From positions 1-14,847 of the forward strand of contig DBOA01000196.1 in the NCBI GenBank assembly GCA_002299195.1: a stretch of DNA of 14,847 nt, written 5' to 3'. A program made the position numbers and the translations under genes. Positions 7,350 to 14,647 of this stretch are shown here, in pieces. The notes under the pieces are model-generated. The model did no database searches. It had not been told where the DNA came from and saw only the letters and a program-made list of their open reading frames with translations. Position 1 is the first letter of the stretch. Each line of letters opens with the position of its first letter. The DNA is from Sphingomonadales bacterium UBA658 (GTDB lineage Bacteria > Pseudomonadota > Alphaproteobacteria > Sphingomonadales > Sphingomonadaceae).

Positions 7350-8243
7350 TTACTCGACCCATTCGAGCCCGATATCGCGGTACAAGGTGCGATCCTCGTC
7401 CCATTTTGCGTACACCTTCACATGCAAATATAGATGGACCTTCACGCCCATCAATTTTGCCAATTCGTTGCGGGCAGCCTCGCCAATCGCCTTGATCCGC
7501 GCACCGCCTTTGCCAAGCACGATCGCGCGCTGGGTAGGTCTGGCGACGAGGATCTGCTGATGGATTTCCAACGATCCGTCTTCGCGCTCGCTATATTTCT
7601 CGGTCTCCACGGCGCTGGCATAAGGCAGCTCTTCATGGAGTTGCAGATATAGCTGCTCTCGCGTGATTTCAGACGCGATTAAACGGTCTGTGGCATCGGA
7701 AACTTGATCTTCAGGAAAATGCCATTCGCCATCCGGCATGGCATCGGCCAGCGCTTGTTTGAATTCGTCAAGACCATCACCCGTCGCCGCGCTGATATAA
7801 TAAATTTGTTCGAAATCGCATTTTTCGGTCAATTTCGTTGTGAGCGACAGCAGCTTTTCCTTGGCGGCAATATCGACCTTGTTCAGCACCAACCACTTGC
7901 GTTCAGGGCGATCCTTCAGCCCCTCCAATATCTTCTCGACCTTCGGGCCGGCTCCGGCCCGGCCATCGACGATGAGCGCAATCATGTCCGCATCGCCCGC
8001 GCCGTCCCATGCCGCAGCAACCATGGCGCGGTCAAAGCGGCGTTGCGCCGCAAATATCCCCGGCGTGTCGACCAATATGATCTGTGTTTCGCCGGCAAGC
8101 GCGACGCCAAGCATGCGTGTGCGGGTTGTCTGCGCCTTGGGGCTGACAATCGCGACCTTCTGACCGACTAACGCATTGACCAGCGTGGATTTGCCTGCAT
8201 TTGGTGCGCCAATGATGGCGACATGACCGCATTTTTTGGTCAT
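7350..8243 (-). CDS. era: GTPase Era, 30S ribosome assembly factor
   Basis: A 297-residue GTPase that binds the 3' end of 16S rRNA and checks small-subunit maturation. The G domain shows G1 GAPNAGKS (12-19), G3 DTPG (59-62), G4 NKVD (121-124) and G5 SAATGDG (151-157). The C-terminal KH RNA-binding domain (about 200-297) carries GKGG (244-247) and KVHLYLHVKV. Its ATG at 8243 overlaps the rnc stop (ATGA, four bases), so it is translationally coupled as the last gene of lepB-rnc-era. No recO follows; the next gene is the convergent topA. The family and full length are clear. Confidence 0.98.
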   Translation of the reverse strand: MTKKCGHVAIIGAPNAGKSTLVNALVGQKVAIVSPKAQTTRTRMLGVALAGETQIILVDTPGIFAAQRRFDRAMVAAAWDGAGDADMIALIVDGRAGAGPKVEKILEGLKDRPERKWLVLNKVDIAAKEKLLSLTTKLTEKCDFEQIYYISAATGDGLDEFKQALADAMPDGEWHFPEDQVSDATDRLIASEITREQLYLQLHEELPYASAVETEKYSEREDGSLEIHQQILVARPTQRAIVLGKGGARIKAIGEAARNELAKLMGVKVHLYLHVKVYAKWDEDRTLYRDIGLEWVE

Positions 8244-8908
8244 GCGTGGACATCCAAAAATGCGAGCGCAGCGGCCGTTTCAGCAGCCTGTTTGCTGTGC
8301 GCTGTCGCGGTGACGGGGTCAAAACCTTTTACGGTGACGGTAATTTCAAATGTCATAGCGTGGGGAGGGCCTTCTTTTTTCGTTATTACATATTCCGGAA
8401 CCCTGCGGCCATGCGCGGCACACCATTCCTGAAGCGCGGATTTGGGATGCTTTGGCGCACCATTGGCGGTTTCAATCAACGGACCCCATAGGCGCTCGAT
8501 GAGCGCGCGCGCAGCGTCGATACCGTGGTCCAAATAAAGAGCGCCAATCAGCGCCTCCATAACGTCCCCAAGCACATTGTCGCTTTGCTGCGCGCCGTCG
8601 TCGCGGGCTTGTTTGCCAAGCCGCACATAATCGGGAACCCCATGCTGCCGGGCGATATCCGCGCATGTCAGGCCCGATACCAAGGCGTTCAGACGGTGCG
8701 ACAAGCGACCTTCGGCTTCCTCGGCATATCGGTGGTACAGCATATCCGCGATAACCAGACCCAATATCCGGTCACCCAGAAACTCAAGGCGTTGATAATC
8801 AGCCTGTCCGGTGCTGCCATGCGTCAGCGCGCGGTGATATAACGTCAGATCCGACGGCGGCTTGGGCATTAATGCCTTCAGCCAATTGTCTTTATCGCTG
8901 TTGGTCAA
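8240..8908 (-). CDS. rnc: Ribonuclease III
   Basis: A 222-residue endonuclease that cuts double-stranded RNA, including the rRNA precursor, as a Mg-dependent homodimer. The signature YQRLEFLGDRI (38-48) supplies E42 and D46, and GDVMEALIGALYLDHG (114-129) supplies D115 and E118, so the four acidic metal ligands are present. A C-terminal double-stranded RNA-binding domain runs from about residue 155 (PKSALQEW) to the end (AAETAAALAFLD). The start overlaps the lepB stop and the stop overlaps the era start, each by four bases. The middle gene of the operon couples rRNA cutting with the Era assembly check. Confidence 0.98.
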   Translation of the reverse strand: MTNSDKDNWLKALMPKPPSDLTLYHRALTHGSTGQADYQRLEFLGDRILGLVIADMLYHRYAEEAEGRLSHRLNALVSGLTCADIARQHGVPDYVRLGKQARDDGAQQSDNVLGDVMEALIGALYLDHGIDAARALIERLWGPLIETANGAPKHPKSALQEWCAAHGRRVPEYVITKKEGPPHAMTFEITVTVKGFDPVTATAHSKQAAETAAALAFLDVHA

Positions 8909-9807
8909 AACCCTTGTCCAATGCGGTCAGGGCGTGCCGCGGTGAACCATGTCCATGGCAGCAACCAATGTGACGACCCATCGGTAGAAAATACCGAAAC
9001 CAGCGCGCGCCCGACAAGATTTTCTTGTGGCACGATGCCAATGGCTCCGGGCTTATCAATGGGTGTCCAGCGGCTGTCGGCGCTGCGGTCGCGGTTATCG
9101 CCCATCAGGAACACGTCTTTTTCGCCGACAACAAAGGCTTCGGTGTTGTCGCCTTCCAATCCGTTGGCAAGGTCGAGAATTTCGTAGCTCTTGCCCTCGG
9201 GCAAAGTCTCGCGAAAACGCGGGTACCGGCATTGCGTGCCACCATCCGGGCTCGCCTCTTCCATATCGGGGCGCCAGCACGGGAAGGGGTTGCGGTCCAT
9301 TTCAGCGGTGTCGCGCATATTTTGCGTTACCGGAATTACAAGATCAGCAATGCGTTCTTTTTTGACCGCCACGCCGTTAATCTCCAAAATGCCATCGCGC
9401 ATTTGGATGACGTCACCGGGAAGGCCGATCACACGCTTAATATAATCTGTGCCGTTCGACATGGGTGCCTTGAACACCACAACATCGCCGCGCTTTGGTT
9501 CGCTGGCGAATATCCGCCCGGGGATGAGGGGCAGGGAAAGGGGCAGGCTATATTTGGAATAGCCGTACGGCCATTTCGCAACCAACAGATAATCGCCAAT
9601 GAGCAAGCGGGGCTGCATTGATTCCGAAGGAATATTGAACGGCGAGACGATGAAGCTTCGCAGAATGAACACGAATACCGCCAACTTCAAAAGGAAGCCG
9701 CCAAATTCGCGCCATTCGGAAGGGGGCGTGGCTGGATGCGGTTGTGAAGGAGCGGCTACGTTCGCGTCGTCTGTCTTGTCGGTGGGTGAGGTCACATAAT
9801 CTCGCAA
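8905..9807 (-). CDS. lepB: Signal peptidase I
   Basis: A membrane serine protease that removes signal peptides from exported proteins. A short Pro-rich cytoplasmic head is followed by one membrane segment (about residues 35-54) and a periplasmic catalytic domain. The nucleophile is S63 in PSESMQP and the general base K124 in YIKRVIGLPGD; GDNRDRSADSRW (237-247) is the conserved closing box. The 300-residue reading begins at a TTG (9807), since no ATG exists in frame. A GTG at 9795 would give 296 residues and has a GCGAG a few bases upstream, so the start is uncertain by four residues. It is the first gene of lepB-rnc-era and is divergent from pgi. Confidence 0.96.
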   Translation of the reverse strand: MRDYVTSPTDKTDDANVAAPSQPHPATPPSEWREFGGFLLKLAVFVFILRSFIVSPFNIPSESMQPRLLIGDYLLVAKWPYGYSKYSLPLSLPLIPGRIFASEPKRGDVVVFKAPMSNGTDYIKRVIGLPGDVIQMRDGILEINGVAVKKERIADLVIPVTQNMRDTAEMDRNPFPCWRPDMEEASPDGGTQCRYPRFRETLPEGKSYEILDLANGLEGDNTEAFVVGEKDVFLMGDNRDRSADSRWTPIDKPGAIGIVPQENLVGRALVSVFSTDGSSHWLLPWTWFTAARPDRIGQGF

Positions 9808-9845
9808 ATTAATGTCGTCTTATGACGGATTGGCTGGCCTTTTAT

Positions 9846-9857
9846 CGCGTAGACGCG
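9846..9857. promoter_or_regulatory. Small palindrome in the lepB/pgi divergent spacer
   Basis: CGCGT and ACGCG form perfect five-base arms around AG, in the middle of the 108-base spacer shared by lepB and pgi. It could be an operator for either gene, but an arm this short arises easily by chance and no regulator is suggested. Confidence 0.2.
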
Positions 9858-9915
9858 CTATTTGCCAGCGTCGAGATTCACAGGCGACATTCGCGCGATT
9901 GATAAAGGGTATATA

Positions 9916-11418
9916 ATGACGGACCACAGCTGGGCTGAGCTTGAAAAGCAGCAAGAAAAAACGCTGGTTGAGCTATTTGCATCAGACCCCAACCGCGTTG
10001 CCAAAATGACCATAGAGCAGTCGGGATTACGCTTTGACATGTCAAAGACCCATCTTGATGACGCCATGCTGTCCCAGTTCGCGAAACTTGCCCAAGACAT
10101 GCATTTGGGCGACGCCAAATCGGCATTATTTTCGGGCGCTGCCGTCAATGTAACCGAAGGCCGTGCTGCCGAGCATGCCGCAGAGCGCGGTAATGGCGAT
10201 GTGCAGGCCGTCGCCCATGCACGTGCACTTCAAGAACGCATGCGCGGCCTTGTCGAGGCGATCGACGCCGGATTTATGGGCGACATCAAGCATATCTTGC
10301 ACATCGGTATTGGCGGCTCCGCGCTTGGGCCAAAATTGCTGGTCGATGCCTTGGGCCGCGATGGTGCGCGTTATGATGTAAAGGTTGTGTCGAATATCGA
10401 CGGCGCTGCGCTGACTGAGGCTGTGAAAGGCATGGACCCGCATAAGACAATCGTCGCGGTCGCATCCAAGACATTCACCACGACGGAAACCTTGCTGAAC
10501 GCAACCAGCGCGATGGAGTGGATGCGCGACTGCGGTGTTGCCGATCCTTATGCCCAGTTCGTGGCGCTTACGGCCTATCCCGACAAAGCGCTTGAATGGG
10601 GCGTCGATGAAAGTCGCATATTGCCGTTCAATGAATCGGTTGGCGGGCGCTATTCGCTGTGGTGCTCAATTGGCTTTCCCGTTGCGCTCGGGCTTGGCTG
10701 GGCCGTGTATGAAGAACTGCTTGAAGGTGCCGCGGCGATGGACCGGCATTTCCGCAATGCACCCCTGTTGGAAAATGCGCCGACGATGGCTGCGTTCTGC
10801 GATTTATATTATGCCCAGATCAAGGACTGCCACACCCTCGCGGTTTTTGCCTATGACGAACGGCTGCGATTGCTGCCCGATTATCTGCAGCAATTGGAAA
10901 TGGAATCGAACGGTAAATCGGTAACAGCCGATGGCGTGCCACTGGGCCGTAACAGCGCGCCAGTCACATGGGGCGGGGTTGGAACCGACGCGCAACATGC
11001 AGTCTTCCAGTTGTTGCATCAGGGAACGCATCTTATCCCCGTCGAATTCATTGCCAGCAAAACGCCTGGACATGACTTTGATACAGCCCACCATGAAACA
11101 CTGCTAGTGAACTGTTTTGCCCAAGGTGCGGCGTTGATGGCGGGGCAGAAGTCAGATGATCTGGCACGCAACTATGCGGGCAACCGGCCATCAACCACGA
11201 TATTGATGGACGATGTGACGCCATCTGCGTTGGGCGCATTGATTGCGTTTTACGAACACCGAACTTTTGTGAATGCAGTGTTGCTTGGTATTAACCCGTT
11301 TGACCAATTCGGGGTTGAGCTGGGCAAGCAAATCGCAAAAAGCATCGGCGAAAACGGCGCCACAGGCTTTGATCCGTCGACGACTGCATTGATTGCGGCG
11401 GCTCTGGGCGACAACTGA
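9916..11418 (+). CDS. pgi: Glucose-6-phosphate isomerase
   Basis: Interconverts glucose-6-phosphate and fructose-6-phosphate in the cytoplasm. In an Entner-Doudoroff organism it mainly returns triose-derived carbon to hexose phosphate. I start at the ATG at 9916 (MTDHSWAELE), seven bases after AAAGG (9904-9908), giving 500 residues; an upstream in-frame ATG at 9862 would add 18 unlikely residues. Motifs are HIGIGGSALGP (129-139), SKTFTTTET (184-192), the signature SVGGRYSLWCSIG (241-253), MESNGK with catalytic E330 (329-334), GTDAQHAVFQLLHQGT (356-371), and the C-terminal NPFDQFGVELGK. The stretch after NVTEGRA (79-85), AEHAAERG, departs from the more usual VLHxALR there. gor follows 94 bases after the stop on the same strand. 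Confidence 0.97.
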   Translation: MTDHSWAELEKQQEKTLVELFASDPNRVAKMTIEQSGLRFDMSKTHLDDAMLSQFAKLAQDMHLGDAKSALFSGAAVNVTEGRAAEHAAERGNGDVQAVAHARALQERMRGLVEAIDAGFMGDIKHILHIGIGGSALGPKLLVDALGRDGARYDVKVVSNIDGAALTEAVKGMDPHKTIVAVASKTFTTTETLLNATSAMEWMRDCGVADPYAQFVALTAYPDKALEWGVDESRILPFNESVGGRYSLWCSIGFPVALGLGWAVYEELLEGAAAMDRHFRNAPLLENAPTMAAFCDLYYAQIKDCHTLAVFAYDERLRLLPDYLQQLEMESNGKSVTADGVPLGRNSAPVTWGGVGTDAQHAVFQLLHQGTHLIPVEFIASKTPGHDFDTAHHETLLVNCFAQGAALMAGQKSDDLARNYAGNRPSTTILMDDVTPSALGALIAFYEHRTFVNAVLLGINPFDQFGVELGKQIAKSIGENGATGFDPSTTALIAAALGDN

Positions 11419-11469
11419 CCTCTCATGGTTGTTCGATAAGACAGATGAAAAAATGCCATTGGCAAATGC

Positions 11470-11482
11470 GTTGCGCCGCAAC
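11470..11482. promoter_or_regulatory. Palindrome 30 bases upstream of gor
   Basis: GTTGCG and CGCAAC form perfect six-base arms around a single C in the 94-base pgi-gor spacer. Position and symmetry would suit an operator or a short hairpin in the gor leader. A chance dyad is possible, and I cannot match it to a known regulator. Confidence 0.25.
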
Positions 11483-11512
11483 CATATGGCCATAACATAA
11501 GGAAATAATCGC

Positions 11513-12859
11513 ATGGCTGAATTTGAATATGATCTGTTTGTCATTGGCGCTGGTTCGGGCGGCGTTCGCGCATCGCGGATAGCGGCTTCGCACGGGGCGC
11601 GTGTCGCCGTTGCCGAAAAACATCGTGTTGGTGGCACTTGCGTTATCCGCGGATGTGTTCCCAAAAAGCTGCTCGTCTACGGATCACATTTCGCTGAAGA
11701 CCTGCACGACGCGCAGCGTTTCGGATGGAGCACGGCCGGCGCGACGTTTGACTGGAACGTCTTGCGCGACAATGTCGCGGCGGAGGTGAACCGTCTCGAA
11801 GGTCTTTACGGCCAGACGCTTGGCAACAATAAGGTAGAGGTGTTTCGCGAACGCGCGGTTGTGACGGGGCCGTACAGCGTGCGCTTGGCGAGCGGACGCG
11901 AAATTTCGGCGGCCTATATCCTCATTGCCACGGGCGCTTGGCCATCGGTTCCGGAAATAGCCGGGGCTGGGCATGGTATCACGTCAAATGAAGTGTTCAG
12001 CTTACCCGAACTGCCGAAGCGGGCGGTGATCGCAGGCGGCGGTTATATCGCCAACGAATTCGCAGGTATCTTCAACGAACTTGGCGTCAAAGTCAGCCTT
12101 GTGACGCATGGCGACCGTATTTTGCGCAGTTATGATGACGAAATTGTCGACCGCCTTGTGGACATTAGCGGCCATAAGGGTATCGATATTCGCTTCAACT
12201 GCAGCTTCAAATCTATCACCAAGCAGGATGATGGCAGCTTGGTGATCGAAACCAACCAAGGCGAGACCATTGAGACCGATCTGCTACTTTGGGCCATTGG
12301 CCGGACACCGCACAGCAAAGGCGTCGGACTTGAAGAGGTTGGCGTCGCGCTTGCCAAGGATGGCTCTGTACAGGTTGGCGACGACAATCGGACCAATGTG
12401 CCGAGTATTTATGCGGTGGGCGATGTCACAAACCGCGTTCAGCTGACCCCAATTGCGATCCGCGAAGGCCATGCTTTTGCCGACAGCGTCTTTGGCAACA
12501 ATCTGCGCACGGTGAATTATGACTGCATACCAACTGCGGTGTTCAGCAATCCGCCAATCGCCAGCGTCGGGATGACAGAGGCCGAAGCCCGCGCGGCGCA
12601 TCCGGACGTCAAAATTTACAAAAGCGATTTCCGCGCGATGAAGAATGTGTTGGCCGACCGCAACGAACGCGCATTGTATAAAATGGTGGTCGCGGGCGCA
12701 AACGAGCGCGTGGTCGGATTGCATCTGATTGGGCCGGACAGTGGCGAGATCCTTCAAGCCGCGGCCATTGCGGTCAAAGCAGGGCTTACGAAGCAGGATT
12801 TCGACGATACCGTCGCGCTGCATCCAAGCATGTCCGAAGAACTGGTGTTGATGAAATAA
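11513..12859 (+). CDS. gor: Glutathione-disulfide reductase
   Basis: A 448-residue FAD flavoenzyme that reduces glutathione disulfide with NADPH. The FAD motif GAGSGGVRAS (12-21) opens it, and the redox cysteines are C43 and C48 in GGTCVIRGCVPKK, the form seen in plant, cyanobacterial and many alphaproteobacterial enzymes. The nucleotide loop is GGGYIANEFAG (175-185), the second FAD motif is SIYAVGDVTNRVQLTP (298-313), and H437 with E442 in LHPSMSEEL is the acid-base pair. Odd: aligned to E. coli Gor without gaps, H199 stands where Arg198 binds the NADPH 2'-phosphate, while R205 matches Arg204. AAGGA lies nine bases before the ATG. It may be read through from pgi or from its own promoter in the 94-base spacer. 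Confidence 0.95.
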   Translation: MAEFEYDLFVIGAGSGGVRASRIAASHGARVAVAEKHRVGGTCVIRGCVPKKLLVYGSHFAEDLHDAQRFGWSTAGATFDWNVLRDNVAAEVNRLEGLYGQTLGNNKVEVFRERAVVTGPYSVRLASGREISAAYILIATGAWPSVPEIAGAGHGITSNEVFSLPELPKRAVIAGGGYIANEFAGIFNELGVKVSLVTHGDRILRSYDDEIVDRLVDISGHKGIDIRFNCSFKSITKQDDGSLVIETNQGETIETDLLLWAIGRTPHSKGVGLEEVGVALAKDGSVQVGDDNRTNVPSIYAVGDVTNRVQLTPIAIREGHAFADSVFGNNLRTVNYDCIPTAVFSNPPIASVGMTEAEARAAHPDVKIYKSDFRAMKNVLADRNERALYKMVVAGANERVVGLHLIGPDSGEILQAAAIAVKAGLTKQDFDDTVALHPSMSEELVLMK

Positions 12860-12880
12860 CGGCGAACCTCACCGTCGCCC

Positions 12881-12929
12881 TGAGCCTGTCGAAGGGCGCT
12901 TATCGGCTAGACGTGCTTCGACAGGCTTA
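12881..12929. terminator. Long hairpin between convergent gor and GST genes (CTTCGACAGGC repeat)
   Basis: TGAGCCTGTCGAAG (12881-12894) faces CTTCGACAGGCTTA (12916-12929); eleven pairs are perfect and one of the outer three is a wobble, with a 21-base loop. It lies 22 bases after the gor stop and 11 bases past the end of the GST gene. The core GCCTGTCGAAG/CTTCGACAGGC is an intergenic palindrome I know as common in Sphingomonadales genomes, and it probably ends transcription from both sides. Confidence 0.65.
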
Positions 12930-12939
12930 GCACTGCGGT

Positions 12940-13569
12940 TTATGGAAAGAGAATAATTTCGTCGCCCGCTGTCCATTTGGGGTAGCGGGTCATGATCTGG
13001 CCAAACAGGTCCGACGCAAGCAGTCCGTTCAGCCACGCCTGAAGCGCAGATAGTGGCAATGCATCGAACCATAGCGGGTCGGTTGCGGCAAACTGTCGAA
13101 CAAAGGGAAACAAGGCGATGTCGGTAAACGCGGGGGCGCTGCCGCCCAAATAGGGTTGCGTCGCCAATATATCGTTCAGGCCCGACAAATGATCGCGTGC
13201 AGCCTCACGATGTTCCAGACCGTCCGCCAGACCATAACGATGCGGATATTTGTACCGGTCCAGCGCCTGTTTGAACGGGCCATCATTGGCCGCGATCATG
13301 CCCGCATCCGCATGGGCCAACCAGTTTTCGGGATCATTTTGCGCCAATGCCCAGCGCATGATGTCCAGGCTCTCGTCGACAACATGATCATCGCCCACAA
13401 CTAGCACCGGAACGGTTCCCTTTGGCGACACAGCGATCATTTCAGGTGGTTTGTCCCGAAGCACCACTTCGCGCAGTTCAACTTGGACGCCACTCGCTGC
13501 AATCGCCATCCTTGCCCGCATGGCGTACGGACATCGCCGGAAACTGTAGAGGATGGGCAGATCAGTCAT
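12940..13569 (-). CDS. Glutathione S-transferase family protein (Cys-type, CPYA active site)
   Basis: A 209-residue protein with an N-terminal thioredoxin-like domain and a helical C-terminal domain, as in cytosolic glutathione transferases. The active-site region reads RRCPYAMRARMA, with C13 in a glutaredoxin-like CPYA rather than a Ser or Tyr. KGTVPVL (50-56) supplies the cis-Pro loop and DES (65-67) the residues that hold the gamma-glutamyl group. I start at the ATG at 13569; the frame stays open upstream to 13788, but that extension is the shadow of the trhO C-terminus. Its start overlaps the trhO stop by eight bases, so the two are likely translated together. Cysteine-type members often act as thiol transferases or dehalogenase/lyase-like enzymes; the substrate is unknown. 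Confidence 0.9.
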   Translation of the reverse strand: MTDLPILYSFRRCPYAMRARMAIAASGVQVELREVVLRDKPPEMIAVSPKGTVPVLVVGDDHVVDESLDIMRWALAQNDPENWLAHADAGMIAANDGPFKQALDRYKYPHRYGLADGLEHREAARDHLSGLNDILATQPYLGGSAPAFTDIALFPFVRQFAATDPLWFDALPLSALQAWLNGLLASDLFGQIMTRYPKWTAGDEIILFP

Positions 13570-14503
13570 CAATGCGCGGGTTGACGCCGATATGCTGCTT
13601 GCCGCGTTTTTTGGCGAGCGCGATCTGTTTCTGCCGCTCTGCGAAACGTGCGCGGTCTTCGTCGGTGCGCTCGGCATAGCAAGCTGGGCAGGCGACGCCT
13701 TCGATAAAATGCGCTGACGCCTTGTCCTCTTGCGAAATGGGCCTGCGGCATGCGTGGCACAGTTCCATCTCACCAAGCTCAAGCCCATGCTTCACGGACA
13801 CGCGTTCGTCGAAGACGAAACATTCGCCCTGCCATTTGCTCTCGGTTTCGGGGATATTCTCCAAATAGCGCAATATGCCGCCTTCGAGATGGTAGACGTC
13901 GTCTATCCCTTCTGCTTTCAGGAAGGCGGTCGATTTTTCGCAACGTATGCCGCCGGTGCAGAACATGGCAAACTTCGTTTTGCCTGCGGCCAATTCATCG
14001 CGATGCGTGCGAAACCATACCGGAAATTCGCTGAACGACTTGGTCCGCGGATCGACTGCTCCTTCAAATGTGCCAATCGCAACCTCATAATCATTGCGGG
14101 TATCGATGAGCACCGTGTCCGGATCGGAAATCAAGGCATTCCAATCCTCTGGCTGCACATAAGTGCCGACTTCCCGTTTCGGGTCGATGCCGTCTACGCC
14201 CAGCGTTACGATTTCCTTCTTCAACCGGACTTTCATCCGGTAGAAGGGCATTTCATCGGCATGCGAATATTTGACATCCAATTCTGCGCAGCCCGGAATA
14301 GCGCGCAGAAAAGAAATGAGGGCGTCGATAGCAGCGGGCTCTCCGGCGACGGTGCCGTTGATTCCTTCATGCGCCAACAAGATGGTGCCTTTGATGCCGC
14401 CCGCTGTGCATTGTTCCTGGATTAGCGGCTGCAGCGCTGCAGGCGCATCGAACGACACAAAGCGATAGAGTGCAGCGACTTTGATGGGATGAACTTGTTC
14501 CAT
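13562..14503 (-). CDS. trhO: tRNA uridine(34) hydroxylase TrhO (rhodanese domain, UPF0176/YceA family)
   Basis: A 313-residue enzyme that uses oxygen to hydroxylate U34 of certain tRNAs to 5-hydroxyuridine. The N-terminal acylphosphatase-like part begins VAALYRFVSFDAP and includes GIKGTILLAHEGINGTVAG (36-54). The rhodanese domain follows (VLIDTRNDYE, 131-140) with the catalytic-loop cysteine C182 in FCTGGIRCEKS; the second cysteine C188 is also present. The C-terminal tail has two CxxC pairs (CHAC, CPAC) that could bind zinc. Length and order match the YceA family. The start at 14503 has AGGG about nine bases upstream. It is the first gene of a two-gene unit with the glutathione transferase and is divergent from pccB across 144 bases. 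Confidence 0.94.
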   Translation of the reverse strand: MEQVHPIKVAALYRFVSFDAPAALQPLIQEQCTAGGIKGTILLAHEGINGTVAGEPAAIDALISFLRAIPGCAELDVKYSHADEMPFYRMKVRLKKEIVTLGVDGIDPKREVGTYVQPEDWNALISDPDTVLIDTRNDYEVAIGTFEGAVDPRTKSFSEFPVWFRTHRDELAAGKTKFAMFCTGGIRCEKSTAFLKAEGIDDVYHLEGGILRYLENIPETESKWQGECFVFDERVSVKHGLELGEMELCHACRRPISQEDKASAHFIEGVACPACYAERTDEDRARFAERQKQIALAKKRGKQHIGVNPRIDD

Positions 14504-14587
14504 GGCGTGGCCCTATAGCGTCCTTTTTCGCTTTTGGCAGCTTTCAATATTGGTGAGATATTCGTCGATTTAATCGCACGATTAATT

Positions 14588-14597
14588 TGCAATTGCA
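14588..14597. promoter_or_regulatory. Palindrome upstream of pccB, possible acyl-CoA regulator site
   Basis: TGCAATTGCA is a perfect ten-base palindrome 50 bases before the pccB ATG. It overlaps TTTGCAAT (14586-14593), seven of eight bases of the TTTGCAAA unit described for the ScfR-family regulator PccR upstream of propionyl-CoA genes in Rhodobacter. A second dyad, GCAA-N5-TTGC, sits at 14621-14633. The second TTTGCAAA unit at the expected spacing is not seen, so the link is tentative. Confidence 0.3.
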
Positions 14598-14647
14598 TCG
14601 CCACGATGCCAAAGCTTCACGCAACAAAATTGCTTATGGGGAAAACC

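Noticed and set aside
9862..9915. Upstream ATG start for pgi
   Set aside because: The ATG at 9916 has a well-placed AAAGG, and the 18 extra residues are not typical of the family.
11445..11495. A 16-codon peptide in the pgi-gor spacer as a leader peptide
   Set aside because: No ribosome binding site or attenuator-like structure goes with it; the palindrome at 11470-11482 alone does not support it.
13570..13788. A 73-residue N-terminal extension of the glutathione transferase
   Set aside because: It is antisense-free shadow coding of the trhO C-terminus in a different frame, is low-complexity Ser/Arg/Ala-rich, and the thioredoxin fold begins exactly at the ATG at 13569.
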